NCBI RefSeq assembly: GCF_003387475.1
Contig: NZ_QUNO01000001.1
Coordinates: 558,001 to 622,000 of the forward strand
Source of the DNA: Kutzneria buriramensis
Lineage (GTDB): Bacteria > Actinomycetota > Actinomycetes > Mycobacteriales > Pseudonocardiaceae
Direction of reading: 5' to 3'
DNA: 64,000 nt
The notes beneath the pieces were generated by a model, which was not told the DNA's origin, did not search any database, and saw nothing but the letters and a program-made list of their open reading frames with translations. The position numbers were made by a program, and so were the translations under genes. Below, piece by piece: positions 17,997 through 27,159 of the stretch; positions within the stretch are counted from its first letter, which is position 1; every line of letters begins with the position of its first letter.

Positions 17997-19781
17997 TTGA
18001 CAGTCCATGTAGCGGTCGACTTCGGCACGTCCAGCACGTGCGTGGCGGTGGCCGTCGACGGCAGGGAGCCGCAGCTGGTCGTCCTGGAGGGCGGCACGCC
18101 GGTGATGCCGTCGGCGGTCTTCGCCGACCGCGGCGGCACCCTGTTCGTGGGCCAGGAGGCTGAGCGGCAGGCGGCCGTCGACCCGTCCCGGTACGAGCCG
18201 AACCCGAAGCGCCGGATCGACGAGGGCCAGCTGCTGCTCGGCGACACCGTGCTGAACGTGCTGGACGTGGTGCGGGCGGTGCTGGTCCGGGCGACCGGCG
18301 AGGCGAGGCGGCTGGTCGGCGGCGCGCGCATCGACCTGCTGGTGCTGACCCATCCCGCCGACTGGGGCGCGGTCCGCACCCGGATCCTGCGCCAGGCTGG
18401 GCAGGGGCTGGGCACGGAGGTGTCGCTGGTGCCGGAACCGGTGGCCGCGGCGGTGTTCCACTCGGCGTCCACGGCGATGCCGGACGGCACCGCCCTGGCC
18501 GTGTTGGACTTCGGCGGCGGCACGGTTGACGCCAGCGTGGTGCGCCGGCGCGGGGCGTCGTTCGAGGTGCTGGCCACGCGCGGTGAGCCCAACTTCGGCG
18601 GCGCGGACATCGACCAGGCGCTGCTGGAACACGTCGGCACGCTGGTGTCCGCGCAGGAACCGGAGGCGTGGCAGGCGCTGGTCGAGGGCCGGGAGATGGC
18701 CGACCGACGGCGGCGCCGCGTGCTGCGGCAGGACGTCCGCGGCGCGAAGGAGACGCTGTCCCGGCACGCCTACACCGACGTGCCGATGCCCACACCGTTC
18801 CCGGACGCCCATGTCACGCGGGCCGACCTGGAGCGGCTGATCGGCCCGCAGCTGGGTCGCGCGGCCGACCTGGTCGCGGACACCGTCAAGGCGGCCCGGC
18901 TGACGCCCGGCGAGCTGAGCACGGTGTTCCTGGTCGGCGGTTCCAGCCGGATCCCGCTGGTCGCGCGGCTCGTGCACGAGCGGGTCGGCGTGCTGCCGAC
19001 CACCTTGGACCAGCCGGAGACGGTGGTGGCCCGCGGTGCGTTGCGCGTGGTGACGCTTGATCCACATCGGACGGGAGCGTTCCCGGGCGTGCGGCCGCCG
19101 AGCCCGATGCAGCAACCGCTGGAGACGCCCAGTCCCGGTTACTCCGCCGTCCCGGTCGGCGGCGCGGGGCCGATGCCAGCAGGCGCGGCGGAGGTCACTC
19201 ATCCCGTGCAGCCGAGCAACTTCCCACAGGTGCCGGCTCCGGTGGCGGTGAGGCGCAAGAGCAAGTGGCTGCCGTGGATCGTGGTCGGGTCTGTGGTGGT
19301 GGTGATCGCCGCTGCGGTGACGGTGTTCCGGCTGGTCACCGGCGGTCCCGAGGGCAAACCCGTGGCGCAGTACGACTACCGATTCACCGCGCCGCCGGGG
19401 TGGAGCCAGATCGGCGGCGACGCGGCCAACCGCGAGGTGCAGCTCAAGCCGGACGGCTCCACCGGCCAGGACCTGATCGCCGTGCAGGAGCGGGCGCTGG
19501 ACTACGACGCCACCGTCCAGCGCGACCTGGCCATCAGCCAGGTGCGGTCGGCCGTGGACAAGGCCGGTTCCGCCTTCTCCGGCTTCTCGGCCGCGACCAG
19601 CTTCGGCGGCAAGGACGTCGTCCACTACCGGCAGCAGGTCGACGGCGCCACGGTCGACTGGTACGTGGTGCTGAAGGGGAAGGCGCAGGTCAGCGTCGGC
19701 TGCCAGTACCCGGCCGGCGACCAGGACACCATGCGCGCCGCGTGCCAGCAGGTCGTGAGCACGCTCGCCGTCGACGCATAA
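17997..19781 (+). CDS. Hsp70-like/Rv3446c-type type VII secretion protein
   Basis: The 594-residue protein joins an actin/Hsp70-type ATPase fold (about 1-355, with phosphate motifs DFGTSSTCVAV and DFGGGTVD and the adenosine motif FLVGGSSRIP) to a Pro-rich linker, one transmembrane helix (about 424-446) and a 145-residue extracytoplasmic domain like the C-terminal part of Rv3446c-family proteins. It lies one base after the eccC stop and starts with TTG. Position and fusion suggest a cytosolic chaperone-like ATPase tied to the secretion pore. The canonical Hsp70 substrate domain is absent. Confidence 0.85.
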   Translation: MTVHVAVDFGTSSTCVAVAVDGREPQLVVLEGGTPVMPSAVFADRGGTLFVGQEAERQAAVDPSRYEPNPKRRIDEGQLLLGDTVLNVLDVVRAVLVRATGEARRLVGGARIDLLVLTHPADWGAVRTRILRQAGQGLGTEVSLVPEPVAAAVFHSASTAMPDGTALAVLDFGGGTVDASVVRRRGASFEVLATRGEPNFGGADIDQALLEHVGTLVSAQEPEAWQALVEGREMADRRRRRVLRQDVRGAKETLSRHAYTDVPMPTPFPDAHVTRADLERLIGPQLGRAADLVADTVKAARLTPGELSTVFLVGGSSRIPLVARLVHERVGVLPTTLDQPETVVARGALRVVTLDPHRTGAFPGVRPPSPMQQPLETPSPGYSAVPVGGAGPMPAGAAEVTHPVQPSNFPQVPAPVAVRRKSKWLPWIVVGSVVVVIAAAVTVFRLVTGGPEGKPVAQYDYRFTAPPGWSQIGGDAANREVQLKPDGSTGQDLIAVQERALDYDATVQRDLAISQVRSAVDKAGSAFSGFSAATSFGGKDVVHYRQQVDGATVDWYVVLKGKAQVSVGCQYPAGDQDTMRAACQQVVSTLAVDA

Positions 19782-19795
19782 GAGGGGGAAACGTC

Positions 19796-20179
19796 GTGGC
19801 TATCGGGGATTCGATGAGCCAGTTCCGGTCCGATGTGGACGCCGCGGTGGCCCGGGGCGGCCGGGCCGCCGCCGAGGCCCGGGCGCGCAGCGCCGCCACC
19901 AAGGGCAAGACCCGGGAGCTGGCCGGCAAGATTCGCGCCCGCCAGGAGCACCCGCAGCCGGGCGACCTGACGTCGCCGGGGATGCGCCGGGCGGCGACCT
20001 CCTTCCGTAACGACGAGGGGCTGCCGGTGGAGCGGCTGCCGGAGGGCACCGAGCTGCTCGCCCCGATCGGGTCGACTACACCGAGTTCCCCGAAGCCACC
20101 CGTGACGGGGTCCCGACGCCCCCTTCCGAGTGACGACGACGAGGACTTTTCGCAAAAGGGAATCCTCTACCGCGGCTAG
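19796..20179 (+). CDS. Small uncharacterised protein of the ESX-4 locus
   Basis: The 127-residue product is not recognised. It is highly charged, with an Ala/Arg-rich helix (residues 13-50, AARGGRAAAEARARS-type), then a disordered Pro/Ser segment and an acidic DDDEDF end. The GTG start follows AGAGGGGGAA at ideal spacing; an ATG six codons downstream is the alternative. It sits between the Hsp70-like gene and the WXG100 pair, so an accessory or chaperone role is possible. No membrane segment or signal peptide is visible. Confidence 0.7.
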   Translation: MAIGDSMSQFRSDVDAAVARGGRAAAEARARSAATKGKTRELAGKIRARQEHPQPGDLTSPGMRRAATSFRNDEGLPVERLPEGTELLAPIGSTTPSSPKPPVTGSRRPLPSDDDEDFSQKGILYRG

Positions 20180-20228
20180 TTCCACCCGGCCGCGTTTACT
20201 AGAGCAACTGTTTGCGAAGAAGTCGCGA

Positions 20229-20242
20229 CGGGGTGGAACCGA
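20229..20242 (+). promoter_or_regulatory. Shared 14-bp box upstream of the WXG100 pair
   Basis: CGGGGTGGAACCGA lies 78 bp before the first WXG100 gene. The identical 14 bases occur at 23930-23943, 61 bp before the second substrate module. A TA-n-TAG sequence lies about 30 bp upstream in both cases. GGAACC resembles an ECF-sigma -35 element, but the box also pairs with 20179-20187, so a leader-RNA role is equally possible. Confidence 0.5.
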
Positions 20243-20320
20243 CCATGGCACTGTCGTCGTCGCAGTAGACGTACGAACCAAGCAAGCTGCACTCACCCAG
20301 ATTGAAGGGGGCCCGTCCCA

Positions 20321-20635
20321 ATGTCCGCTGGTTACGGCACCAACTTTGCCGAGATGGCGAGCTGCGCGAAGGACATCGAGAGCGTCGAGCAGGAGATCAA
20401 CGGCGCCGTTAACAAGCTCAACAGCGACCTCGAGCCGCTGAAGGCCAGCTGGCAGGGTCAGGCCTCGGCCGCGTTCCAGCAGCTCCAGGAGCGCCTGATG
20501 GAGGACGCCAAGAAGCTGAACCAGGCCCTGTCCGACATCTCCAACGCGATGAAGACCGCGTCCGGCACCTACCAGCAGCAGGAAGAGGAAGCCCACCGCG
20601 GCATCAGCAACATCGCCAGCCGCCTGGGTGGCTGA
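20321..20635 (+). CDS. WXG100 family ESX substrate (EsxU position)
   Basis: The 104-residue protein is a helix-turn-helix WXG100 protein with the turn at SWQG (about residues 43-45) and a C-terminal YQQQE that fits the YxxxD/E export signal. It is probably exported as a heterodimer with the protein encoded at 20719. Relative order (Rv3446c-like gene, this gene, next WXG100, rplM) corresponds to esxU in mycobacterial ESX-4. GGGGGCC precedes the ATG. Confidence 0.92.
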   Translation: MSAGYGTNFAEMASCAKDIESVEQEINGAVNKLNSDLEPLKASWQGQASAAFQQLQERLMEDAKKLNQALSDISNAMKTASGTYQQQEEEAHRGISNIASRLGG

Positions 20636-20718
20636 GCTAAGCCTCTCGTTTCGGTTGCGCCGGAAAACACAGCTTCTTCATTCGCAGGTTTGACAGACTT
20701 CATTCAGGGGAGAAAACA

Positions 20719-21012
20719 GTGGCTGACAGTTCCATCAAGGTGACCTTCGCCGAGATCCAGCAGGCGGCGTCCGACATCAACAGCGCGTCGCAGCAGATCG
20801 ACTCGCACCTCGACCAGCTCAAGGCGAAGATCGCGCCGATCGTCGCCGACTGGACCGGTGACGCCGCCGAGGCGTACCAGGTCGCGCAGAAGAACTGGGA
20901 CGACGCCGCCAAGGAGTTCAACCAGACCCTCCAGGCCATCGGTATCGCCGTCCGCGACGCCGGCTCGGGCTACGAGGGCGCCGAGGGCGCGGCCAAGAAG
21001 CTCTGGGGCTGA
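20719..21012 (+). CDS. WXG100 family ESX substrate (EsxT position)
   Basis: The 97-residue WXG100 protein has the turn at DWTG (about residue 45) and a long amphipathic second helix. The C-terminus contains YEGAE, a second YxxxE within the pair, although normally one partner carries the signal. The start is GTG after CAGGGGAGA. The position just before rplM corresponds to esxT. A strong stem-loop follows at 21041. Confidence 0.92.
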   Translation: MADSSIKVTFAEIQQAASDINSASQQIDSHLDQLKAKIAPIVADWTGDAAEAYQVAQKNWDDAAKEFNQTLQAIGIAVRDAGSGYEGAEGAAKKLWG

Positions 21013-21040
21013 GACCTTCGTCACGTGGCTTCGTGATGCC

Positions 21041-21074
21041 GTGGACCCCGGGACATCACCCTCCCGGGGTCCAC
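21041..21074 (+). terminator. Terminator after the WXG100 pair
   Basis: A perfect 13-bp stem (21041-21053 with 21062-21074, GTGGACCCCGGGA) with an 8-base loop follows the second WXG100 gene by 28 bp and separates the secretion operon from the ribosomal rplM-rpsI operon. Confidence 0.8.
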
Positions 21075-21283
21075 GTATGTGTTCCGACCACCCGTTTTGA
21101 CCCTCACGGGGGCAGCCGGGTATCTTCTTTGTTTGTTGTGCGGTAATGCGGCGCGAGGCTTGCTGCCGCGCGTGCTCCAGCAGTTTCGATCACGCTGGCG
21201 CGCCCCGCCGCAACGACACCCCATGACACGAGCGTCGACCTGCGCAAGGTCGCGCACAGAGTGAGTGACGACGAGGTAGGTCC

Positions 21284-21727
21284 GTGCGCACGTACAGCCC
21301 GAAGGCCGGCGAGGTGAACCGCGCCTGGCACGTCATCGACGCCCAGGACGTGGTGCTCGGCCGGCTCGCCACCCAGGCCGCGACGCTGCTGCGTGGCAAG
21401 CACAAGCCCATCTACGCCCCGCATGTCGACACCGGCGACTTCGTCGTCATCGTGAACGCCGAGAAGGTGGCGCTCACCGGCAACAAGCGGGAGCAGGCGT
21501 TCGTGTACCGCCACAGCGGTCACCCGGGCGGCCTGAGCAAGCGCTCCTTCGGCGAGATGCTGGAGAAGCAGCCGGAGCGCCTGGTCGAGCAGGCGATCAA
21601 GGGCATGCTGCCGCACACCCGTCTGGGTCGCGCCATGGCCAGCAAGCTGAAGGTGTACGCCGGCCCGGCGCACCCGCACGCGGCGCAGCAGCCGCAGCCG
21701 TTCGAGATCACCAAGATCGCCCAGTGA
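21284..21727 (+). CDS. rplM: 50S ribosomal protein L13
   Basis: L13 is an early-assembly protein of the large subunit. The 147-residue product has family motifs such as [15 protein letters not shown] and [13 protein letters not shown]-like GMLPHTRLG near residue 107. The start is GTG with GAGGTAGG upstream. The stop overlaps the rpsI GTG as GTGA, the conserved rplM-rpsI pairing. Its placement next to ESX-4 genes matches mycobacteria. Confidence 0.98.
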   Translation: MRTYSPKAGEVNRAWHVIDAQDVVLGRLATQAATLLRGKHKPIYAPHVDTGDFVVIVNAEKVALTGNKREQAFVYRHSGHPGGLSKRSFGEMLEKQPERLVEQAIKGMLPHTRLGRAMASKLKVYAGPAHPHAAQQPQPFEITKIAQ

Positions 21728-22290
21728 CCGAGGAAGTTTCCGTGACCACTCCTGACCACGAGCCCGAGCAGCTCGCCGACGAGGCCGTCGCCGCCGAGGC
21801 TGTCGAGACCACCGAGGCCGACGCCGTCGCCGAGTTCGACGCCGCGGTCGAGTCGGACACCGAGGCCGAGGCCGCTCCGGCGCCCGCCCCGGTCGCGCTG
21901 CCCAACCGTCTGATCCAGACCGTCGGCCGCCGCAAGGAGGCCATCGTTCGCGTGCGCCTGGTGCCGGGTTCCGGCAAGTTCACGCTGAACGGCAAGAGCC
22001 TGGAGCAGTACTTCCCGAACAAGGTCCACCAGCAGCTCATCAAGGAGCCGCTGGTGACCGTCGAGCGCACCGAGATGTTCGACGTCATCGGCAACCTCGT
22101 CGGCGGCGGCATCTCCGGCCAGGCCGGCGCGCTGCGGCTGGCGATCGCCCGTGCGCTCATCGAGTTCGAGTCCGAGGACCGTCCGGCCCTGAAGAAGGCC
22201 GGCTTCCTGACCCGTGACCCGCGGGCCAAGGAGCGGAAGAAGTACGGCCTCAAGAAGGCCCGCAAGGCGCCTCAGTACTCCAAGCGTTAA
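21724..22290 (+). CDS. rpsI: 30S ribosomal protein S9
   Basis: S9 contacts P-site tRNA with its conserved C-terminal tail (APQYSKR). The 188-residue protein has a core from about residue 62 ([18 protein letters not shown]). The first 60 residues are an acidic Ala/Glu/Val-rich extension; such extensions are seen in actinobacterial S9 and resemble the acidic tail on L17. The start is GTG, overlapping rplM. A terminator follows directly. Confidence 0.98.
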   Translation: MTEEVSVTTPDHEPEQLADEAVAAEAVETTEADAVAEFDAAVESDTEAEAAPAPAPVALPNRLIQTVGRRKEAIVRVRLVPGSGKFTLNGKSLEQYFPNKVHQQLIKEPLVTVERTEMFDVIGNLVGGGISGQAGALRLAIARALIEFESEDRPALKKAGFLTRDPRAKERKKYGLKKARKAPQYSKR

Positions 22291-22298
22291 AACGAGCG

Positions 22299-22347
22299 AA
22301 ACGGGCGACGTGTGCCTGCGGAAAGCGCAGGCCGACGTCGCCCGTTT
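22299..22347 (+). terminator. rpsI terminator with inner hairpin
   Basis: Thirteen-base arms (22299-22311 with 22335-22347, AAACGGGCGACGT) enclose a second small hairpin built from CCTGCG and CGCAGG around GAAA. The right arm runs into GTTTTGTGTTTTC, giving a U-rich tail that is unusual for this genome and supports intrinsic termination. Confidence 0.85.
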
Positions 22348-22351
22348 TGTG

Positions 22352-22415
22352 TTTTCTGGGGCTCTCGCCCCAGGCCCCAAGGCAGGAGGGCTCCGCCCCC
22401 TGCACCCCCGCTCCG
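22352..22415. repeat. GC-rich double-hairpin intergenic repeat, copy 2
   Basis: This has the same design as 12-73: a TTTTCTG lead-in, hairpin GGGGC/GCCCC (22358-22362 with 22367-22371), hairpin GGGC/GCCC (22388-22391 with 22395-22398) and a CACCCCC-n-CTCCGG tail. Stem lengths and loop bases differ between copies while pairing is kept. It directly follows the rpsI terminator. Confidence 0.6.
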
Positions 22416-22517
22416 GCGCGGCGGCCCGGCAGCGTGACGCAACCCCATGCTGCCCCGGTGCGCCTGAGTCGTAGTCTGACCGCCCCGATGTCCCCGCCCC
22501 CGGAGGTAGCAGCGTCC

Positions 22518-23852
22518 ATGTCCCGTCTGTTCGGCACCGACGGCGTCCGCGGTATGGCCAACGCCGACCTGACCCCGGAACTGGCGCTCTCCCTGGCCGC
22601 GGCGGCGGCTCGCGTGCTGGCCGAGCACGACACCTCGCACCGCCCGGTGGCGGTGGTGGGCCGGGACCCGCGGGCCAGCGGCGAGATGCTGGAGGCGGCG
22701 GTCACCGCGGGCCTCACGGCGGCAGGCGCGGACGTGCTCCGGCTGGGCGTCCTGCCGACTCCGGCGGTGGCCTTCCTGGTCGCCGAGCTGGACGCCGACC
22801 TGGGCGTGATGATCTCCGCCTCGCACAACCCGATGCCCGACAACGGCATCAAGTTCTTCGCCAAGGGCGGCGTGAAGCTGTCCGACGAGCTGGAGGACGA
22901 GATCGAGGCCCGGCTCGGCGAGACCGCGAGCCGACCCACCGGCGCTGGCGTGGGCCGGGTCACCGACGTGCCGGACGCGGCCAGCCGCTACATCGACCAC
23001 TTGCTGCTCTCCACCCCGCACGACCTGCACGGCCTCAAGATCGTGGTGGACTGCGCGAACGGCGCGGCCTCCACCACCGCGCCGCAGGCCTACCGCCGGG
23101 CGGGGGCCGAGGTCGTCGCCATTCACGCCGACCCGAACGGCCTCAACATCAACGACGGCGTCGGCTCCACGCACCTGGACGTGCTCCAGGCGGCGGTGCT
23201 CGAGCACGGGGCCGACCTGGGCATCGCGCACGACGGCGACGCCGACCGCTGCCTCGCCGTGGACGGCACCGGCGCCCAGGTCGACGGCGACCAGATCATG
23301 GCTGTGCTCGCGCTGGCCCTCAAGGACGCCGGCGAGCTCAAGGACGACACCCTGGTCGCCACCGTGATGAGCAACCTCGGCCTGCACCTGGCGATGAAGG
23401 ACAACGGCGTGCGGCTGCTCACCACCGCCGTCGGCGACCGCTACGTCGTCGAGGAACTGCGGGCCGGCGGCTACTCGCTGGGCGGCGAGCAGTCCGGCCA
23501 CGTGATCCTGCCCTCGCACGCCACCACCGGCGACGGCCTGCTGACCGCGCTCCGGCTGATGGCCCGCGTGGCCGCCACCGGCAAGACGCTGACCGACCTG
23601 GCCGGCGTGATGCGGCGGCTGCCGCAGGTGCTGATCAACGTCCGGGTCGCGGACAAGGCCGCCGTCGCCGCCGCCGAGACGGTCAGCAAGGCCGTCGCCG
23701 AGGTGACCGCCGAGCTGGGCGAGACCGGTCGCGTGCTGCTGCGGCCGTCCGGCACCGAGCAGCTGGTCCGGGTGATGGTCGAGGCCCCCAGCCACGAGGA
23801 GGCGCACGGGGCCGCCGCCCGCCTGGCCGAGGTGGTCTCCGCCGTCGGCTGA
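22518..23852 (+). CDS. glmM: Phosphoglucosamine mutase
   Basis: GlmM converts glucosamine 6-phosphate to glucosamine 1-phosphate for UDP-GlcNAc and peptidoglycan synthesis. The 444-residue protein has the catalytic serine at Ser102 in [12 protein letters not shown], the metal loop DGDADR, the sugar-binding GGEQSGH and the phosphate loop [10 protein letters not shown]. The ATG at 22518 is chosen because GGAGGT lies 9 bp upstream and the N-terminus [12 protein letters not shown] is the family start. An upstream extension of 57 codons is rejected. Confidence 0.97.
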   Translation: MSRLFGTDGVRGMANADLTPELALSLAAAAARVLAEHDTSHRPVAVVGRDPRASGEMLEAAVTAGLTAAGADVLRLGVLPTPAVAFLVAELDADLGVMISASHNPMPDNGIKFFAKGGVKLSDELEDEIEARLGETASRPTGAGVGRVTDVPDAASRYIDHLLLSTPHDLHGLKIVVDCANGAASTTAPQAYRRAGAEVVAIHADPNGLNINDGVGSTHLDVLQAAVLEHGADLGIAHDGDADRCLAVDGTGAQVDGDQIMAVLALALKDAGELKDDTLVATVMSNLGLHLAMKDNGVRLLTTAVGDRYVVEELRAGGYSLGGEQSGHVILPSHATTGDGLLTALRLMARVAATGKTLTDLAGVMRRLPQVLINVRVADKAAVAAAETVSKAVAEVTAELGETGRVLLRPSGTEQLVRVMVEAPSHEEAHGAAARLAEVVSAVG

Positions 23853-23929
23853 ACCGCCACACCGGTTCGGTGATAGCGCCCGGCCCTGTCCGGTTTCTGT
23901 AATAGTGTGCGACTCATCGGCGTGGGCCG

Positions 23930-23943
23930 CGGGGTGGAACCGA
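23930..23943 (+). promoter_or_regulatory. Shared 14-bp box upstream of the second substrate module
   Basis: CGGGGTGGAACCGA here is identical to 20229-20242 and lies 61 bp before the EspC-like gene. It overlaps the left arm of an 8-bp hairpin (23927-23934 with 23950-23957). TAATAG at 23900-23905 upstream could be a -10. The shared box suggests that the two operons share one regulator or leader mechanism. Confidence 0.5.
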
Positions 23944-24004
23944 AACACGCCCCGCGGAGTCCGAGTAGTCAGCCACACCAGGGGGCCAGGGGAGGGCGAA
24001 GATC

Positions 24005-24322
24005 ATGTCGGGCAGCGTCAAGGCCGATGGCCAGGCGATCACCACTCTCGGTTCGTACTTCCGGGATCTCGACGAGACGACCGCGGCCGGCTACCGCACC
24101 ACGCTGGACTCGGTGCACGTCACGGGTGACATCACGGGCCGCTCGTGCCCGCAGGCGGGGGACGCCGCGACGAAGGCCGTGCAGACATTGAGCGCCAACG
24201 TGAAGGACTTCGGTTCCCACGCCGAGGACATCTGCGCCGGATTGAACGCGACCGCGAAGAACTACGGCGACACCGATTCCGCGAATGCGTCCTCGATCTC
24301 CTCGGCCGGGGGTAGGGCCTGA
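24005..24322 (+). CDS. EspC-like small type VII substrate, second module
   Basis: The 105-residue protein is predicted helical, with a YGDTD near the C-terminus that fits the YxxxD export signal and a GGRA end resembling the AGGK end of the protein at 9489. Two Cys residues (about 44 and 77) could form a disulfide after export. GGGGAGGGCGAAG precedes the ATG. Its stop overlaps the start of the 819-residue WXG partner by one base. Homology to a specific family is weak; the call rests on motif and context. Confidence 0.7.
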   Translation: MSGSVKADGQAITTLGSYFRDLDETTAAGYRTTLDSVHVTGDITGRSCPQAGDAATKAVQTLSANVKDFGSHAEDICAGLNATAKNYGDTDSANASSISSAGGRA

Positions 24323-26781
24323 TGCCCGGCAAATTGGTGAAACACGTCGGCGCCAAGCTGAGAGAGGTCACATCGAGCACGCCCGGCGTGGGCCGATCCG
24401 ACGACGTCTGCGACAGCCACACCGACAAACGCGACGGCTTCAAGCCGTACATCGATCTCTACAACAGTTACACCGGCAAGAATCTCAACTTCGACACCGA
24501 CATCGTCAAGCCGTTCGACCAGCCCCGGGGCATCGACTACGGCAAGCTGACCCAGGCCGCGAAGGATCTTCAGAAGGTCGGCACCGATTTCGCCGCCACC
24601 CGCGACGCGATGAACTCGAAGGTCGCCGGCGTGGTCGGCAGCTCGTGGCAGGGCGACGCCGCGAACGCGTTCGGCGCGTACACGCAGCAGTTCGACGCCA
24701 AGGCGCAGAGCATCGACGGCGATCTGGCCAAGCTGAGCCAGGCCATCACCGCCAGCACCCAGGCCGCGCAGAAGATCGTCGACGCCTACGGGCACACGCT
24801 GGACCAGATCGACTTCGACAAGATCGCGTTCGAGATCCCCGACCTGGTCCAGCTGATCATCGTCTACAAGTGCGAGATGGGGCTCGACGACCTCGTCAAG
24901 TGGCTCAAGGACGGGCTCGCCGACCTGATCGGCTTCACCATGCCCGGCGGCGCGCTGTTCGACCTCGCCATGGACCTCTGCGACACCCTCGCCGAGGCCC
25001 TGCTGTGGTGCCTGAGCTGGGCGGCCGACGAGCTGCTGCAGGCCGTTGCCGGCCTGACCAAGAAGGTGCTCGACGCCGGCTTCAAGGACCCGTTCGAGCA
25101 GAATCTCCAGCTGCTGCAACAGGGTTCGACCGCCGCGGACAACGGCATCAAGCAGGCGTTCCAGACCCTGATCACCGCCGCCGAGGCCGTCAACAAGACG
25201 CCGTTCTCCGGGCTGTCCCAGGTGCCCGAGGGCGGGCCGACCAAGACCGGTGGCGGTGGCGGTGGCGGGGGCACCGGCGGCGGTGGTGGGGGCGGCGGTG
25301 GCGGTGGCGGTTCGATGGGCGGTGGCGGTGGTGGCGGCGGTGCGCCGACCCAGCCGCAGAGCGTCCAGCCGCCGGCCACACCCCAGCCGCCCCACGTGCC
25401 TCAGGTTCCGCAGCCGACCACGCCGCAGTCCGCGGAGACCGTGAAGATCCACGACGGCTCCAACGACATCGACGTCACCAGCCCGGACGGCCAGGGCCAC
25501 GTCAAGATCAAGGTGGACACCGGCGACGGCAAGCCGGCCAAGACGTACGACGTCGACTTCAGCAAGGTGGCCAACAATCCGGCGGTGGCCGGGCTGGCCG
25601 GCCAGCCGGGGGCGACCGGCCAGGGCGGCGTGCCGGGACAACCCGGCGTGCCGGGCCATGGTGGCCTCAATCAGCCGGGAATGGCTGGGCAGGGCGGGAT
25701 TCCCGGGCACACCGGTGCGCCGGGCCAGGGTGGTCCCGGTCAGCCGGGAATGCCGGCGCAGGGCGGCGTTCCGGGCCAGACCGGAGTGCCGATCCAGGGC
25801 GGGGTCCCGGGGCAGCCGGCCACCAACCCGGACGGCTCCATTCCCACGCCGGCCGGCGCCGACGGCAAGGCCGTCATCCACGACGGCGACCTCACGATCA
25901 CCGCCCAGCAGGGCAAGGTGCCGGGCGAGGTGCAGGTGTCCATCGACGACGGCTCCGGCAAGCCGCCGCACACCTACACCATCGACTACAACAACGCCGA
26001 CGGTCCGGCGGCGTCGCCGACGCACGCTGCCGACGCCGACCCGGGGCAGCCGCATGTCGGCCCGCATCCGACCAACGACCAAGCCGACCCAACCTCTGAC
26101 CAGCCGGCCTCGACCGGTGCGCACGCCCTCGACGAACCGCCGGCGCACGACGCGGCATGGACCCCGCCGGACGACACCACCGCGTCCACGGGCCCGCAGC
26201 ACGCGCTGCCGGACGACGTCGCGATGCCGGACCCGGCGGCGTGGACCGCGCCGGCGGCGGCGGATTCGGGCACGTACGACTTCGTGGCAACCGGCGATCA
26301 CGACCAGGGCAGCATCTCCGGGAGCCTTTTCGACCCGCCCGCGGCCACGACCGTCGCCTCGGCTTCGTTCACCTCCGGGGCGCACGTCGACACCGGTGGC
26401 CAGGGGGCGTGGAACTTCGGCACCGAGCACAGCGTGGTCGGCGACCAGGGCGGTCATCACAGCGCCTGGGACACCGCCCACGCGGCGTCGGCCCCGAGCA
26501 TGACGCCGACCGAGCAGGCCAGTGCCCCCGGCGACGCCGGCCTGGCCCAGATGGGCGGCGGCGCGCACCAGGCGGCCGCCCCGCCGATGAGCGGAGGCAT
26601 GCCGATGATGGGCGCGATGGGCGGCGGCGGGCACGGCGGCGGTGGCGAGGACCAGGAACGCAGCACCAACGCGGCTTGGCGGACGACTCAGGGCGGCGTC
26701 TTCGACGACACCACGGGATCGGCGTCGGTGGCGCGGATGAACGGCGTGCTCGGTGACGACGAGGGGAGCCAGCGCCAGTGA
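24322..26781 (+). CDS. Large WXG-domain type VII substrate with collagen-like tail
   Basis: The 819-residue protein has a helical WXG region (turn at Trp109-Gln110-Gly111) and further helices to about 290. A nearly pure glycine stretch follows at about 310-346. Two copies of a 40-residue domain (374-413 and 518-559) share IHDG, then DxGxGKP and TYxxD(F/Y). Between them lies a collagen-like Gly-x-x region (about 421-506) rich in GQPG and GVPG. The tail has MPMMGAMGG followed by GGEDQE, echoing the protein at 9800. It is probably a secreted, surface-exposed filament or matrix protein; the function is unknown. Confidence 0.75.
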   Translation: MPGKLVKHVGAKLREVTSSTPGVGRSDDVCDSHTDKRDGFKPYIDLYNSYTGKNLNFDTDIVKPFDQPRGIDYGKLTQAAKDLQKVGTDFAATRDAMNSKVAGVVGSSWQGDAANAFGAYTQQFDAKAQSIDGDLAKLSQAITASTQAAQKIVDAYGHTLDQIDFDKIAFEIPDLVQLIIVYKCEMGLDDLVKWLKDGLADLIGFTMPGGALFDLAMDLCDTLAEALLWCLSWAADELLQAVAGLTKKVLDAGFKDPFEQNLQLLQQGSTAADNGIKQAFQTLITAAEAVNKTPFSGLSQVPEGGPTKTGGGGGGGGTGGGGGGGGGGGGSMGGGGGGGGAPTQPQSVQPPATPQPPHVPQVPQPTTPQSAETVKIHDGSNDIDVTSPDGQGHVKIKVDTGDGKPAKTYDVDFSKVANNPAVAGLAGQPGATGQGGVPGQPGVPGHGGLNQPGMAGQGGIPGHTGAPGQGGPGQPGMPAQGGVPGQTGVPIQGGVPGQPATNPDGSIPTPAGADGKAVIHDGDLTITAQQGKVPGEVQVSIDDGSGKPPHTYTIDYNNADGPAASPTHAADADPGQPHVGPHPTNDQADPTSDQPASTGAHALDEPPAHDAAWTPPDDTTASTGPQHALPDDVAMPDPAAWTAPAAADSGTYDFVATGDHDQGSISGSLFDPPAATTVASASFTSGAHVDTGGQGAWNFGTEHSVVGDQGGHHSAWDTAHAASAPSMTPTEQASAPGDAGLAQMGGGAHQAAAPPMSGGMPMMGAMGGGGHGGGGEDQERSTNAAWRTTQGGVFDDTTGSASVARMNGVLGDDEGSQRQ

Positions 26782-27158
26782 GCTACCAGGCGATCGTCGC
26801 CGCGGACAACGCCGTCGCCGAGATGCAGCGGCTCCAGGACGACGTCACGCGGCAGCGGGCCGAGAGCGAGCAGAAGTTCGCCCAGGCCCTCAAGGAGAAC
26901 CGCGAGACCACGCAGAAGGCCCTCGACGAGGCGCAGACCAAGCGCGACGGCCGCACCGCCCCGCGCCCGGCGCACGAGGGCCGCGAGGAGACCTTCACGT
27001 TCCTCGACACCGAGGACGACTACGACCCGCCGGCCACGCCGTCGTTCCAGATGCCGGAGATCCCGCCCCCGCCGCGTCCCACGCCGCGGCGCACCGCGCG
27101 TCCCCGCATCGAAGACGACGATGACGACGACTACTCGAACCAGAGCTGGATGAGGTAG
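26778..27158 (+). CDS. Coiled-coil protein of the second substrate module
   Basis: The 126-residue product is not recognised. Residues 10-55 form a strongly charged heptad-like helix, and the rest is Pro-rich and acidic, ending in [12 protein letters not shown]. There is no signal peptide, membrane helix or YxxxD tag. The GTG start overlaps the stop of the large WXG gene as GTGA. A cytosolic chaperone or adaptor for the preceding substrates is the best guess. Its stop lies one base from the stop of the convergent hydrolase gene. Confidence 0.65.
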   Translation: MSYQAIVAADNAVAEMQRLQDDVTRQRAESEQKFAQALKENRETTQKALDEAQTKRDGRTAPRPAHEGREETFTFLDTEDDYDPPATPSFQMPEIPPPPRPTPRRTARPRIEDDDDDDYSNQSWMR

Positions 27159-27159
27159 C

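Noticed and set aside
14033-18640. Very long open frame on the minus strand (over 1500 codons)
   Set aside because: It is antisense to eccC and the Hsp70-like gene, which have clear motifs. Stop-free antisense frames are a by-product of G/C third positions, and the protein has no recognisable domain.
22347-22517. Upstream extension of glmM to 22347
   Set aside because: It runs through the repeat and terminator region; GGAGGT before 22518 and the family start support the shorter form.
25249-25360. Tandem GGTGGC repeats as a possible minisatellite
   Set aside because: They stay in frame and encode the poly-Gly linker of the large WXG protein, so they are described with that gene.
5613-27158. 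Calling the whole type VII region a newly acquired island
   Set aside because: It is interleaved with rplM, rpsI and glmM in an order known from mycobacteria, and base composition is uniform, so it looks ancestral.
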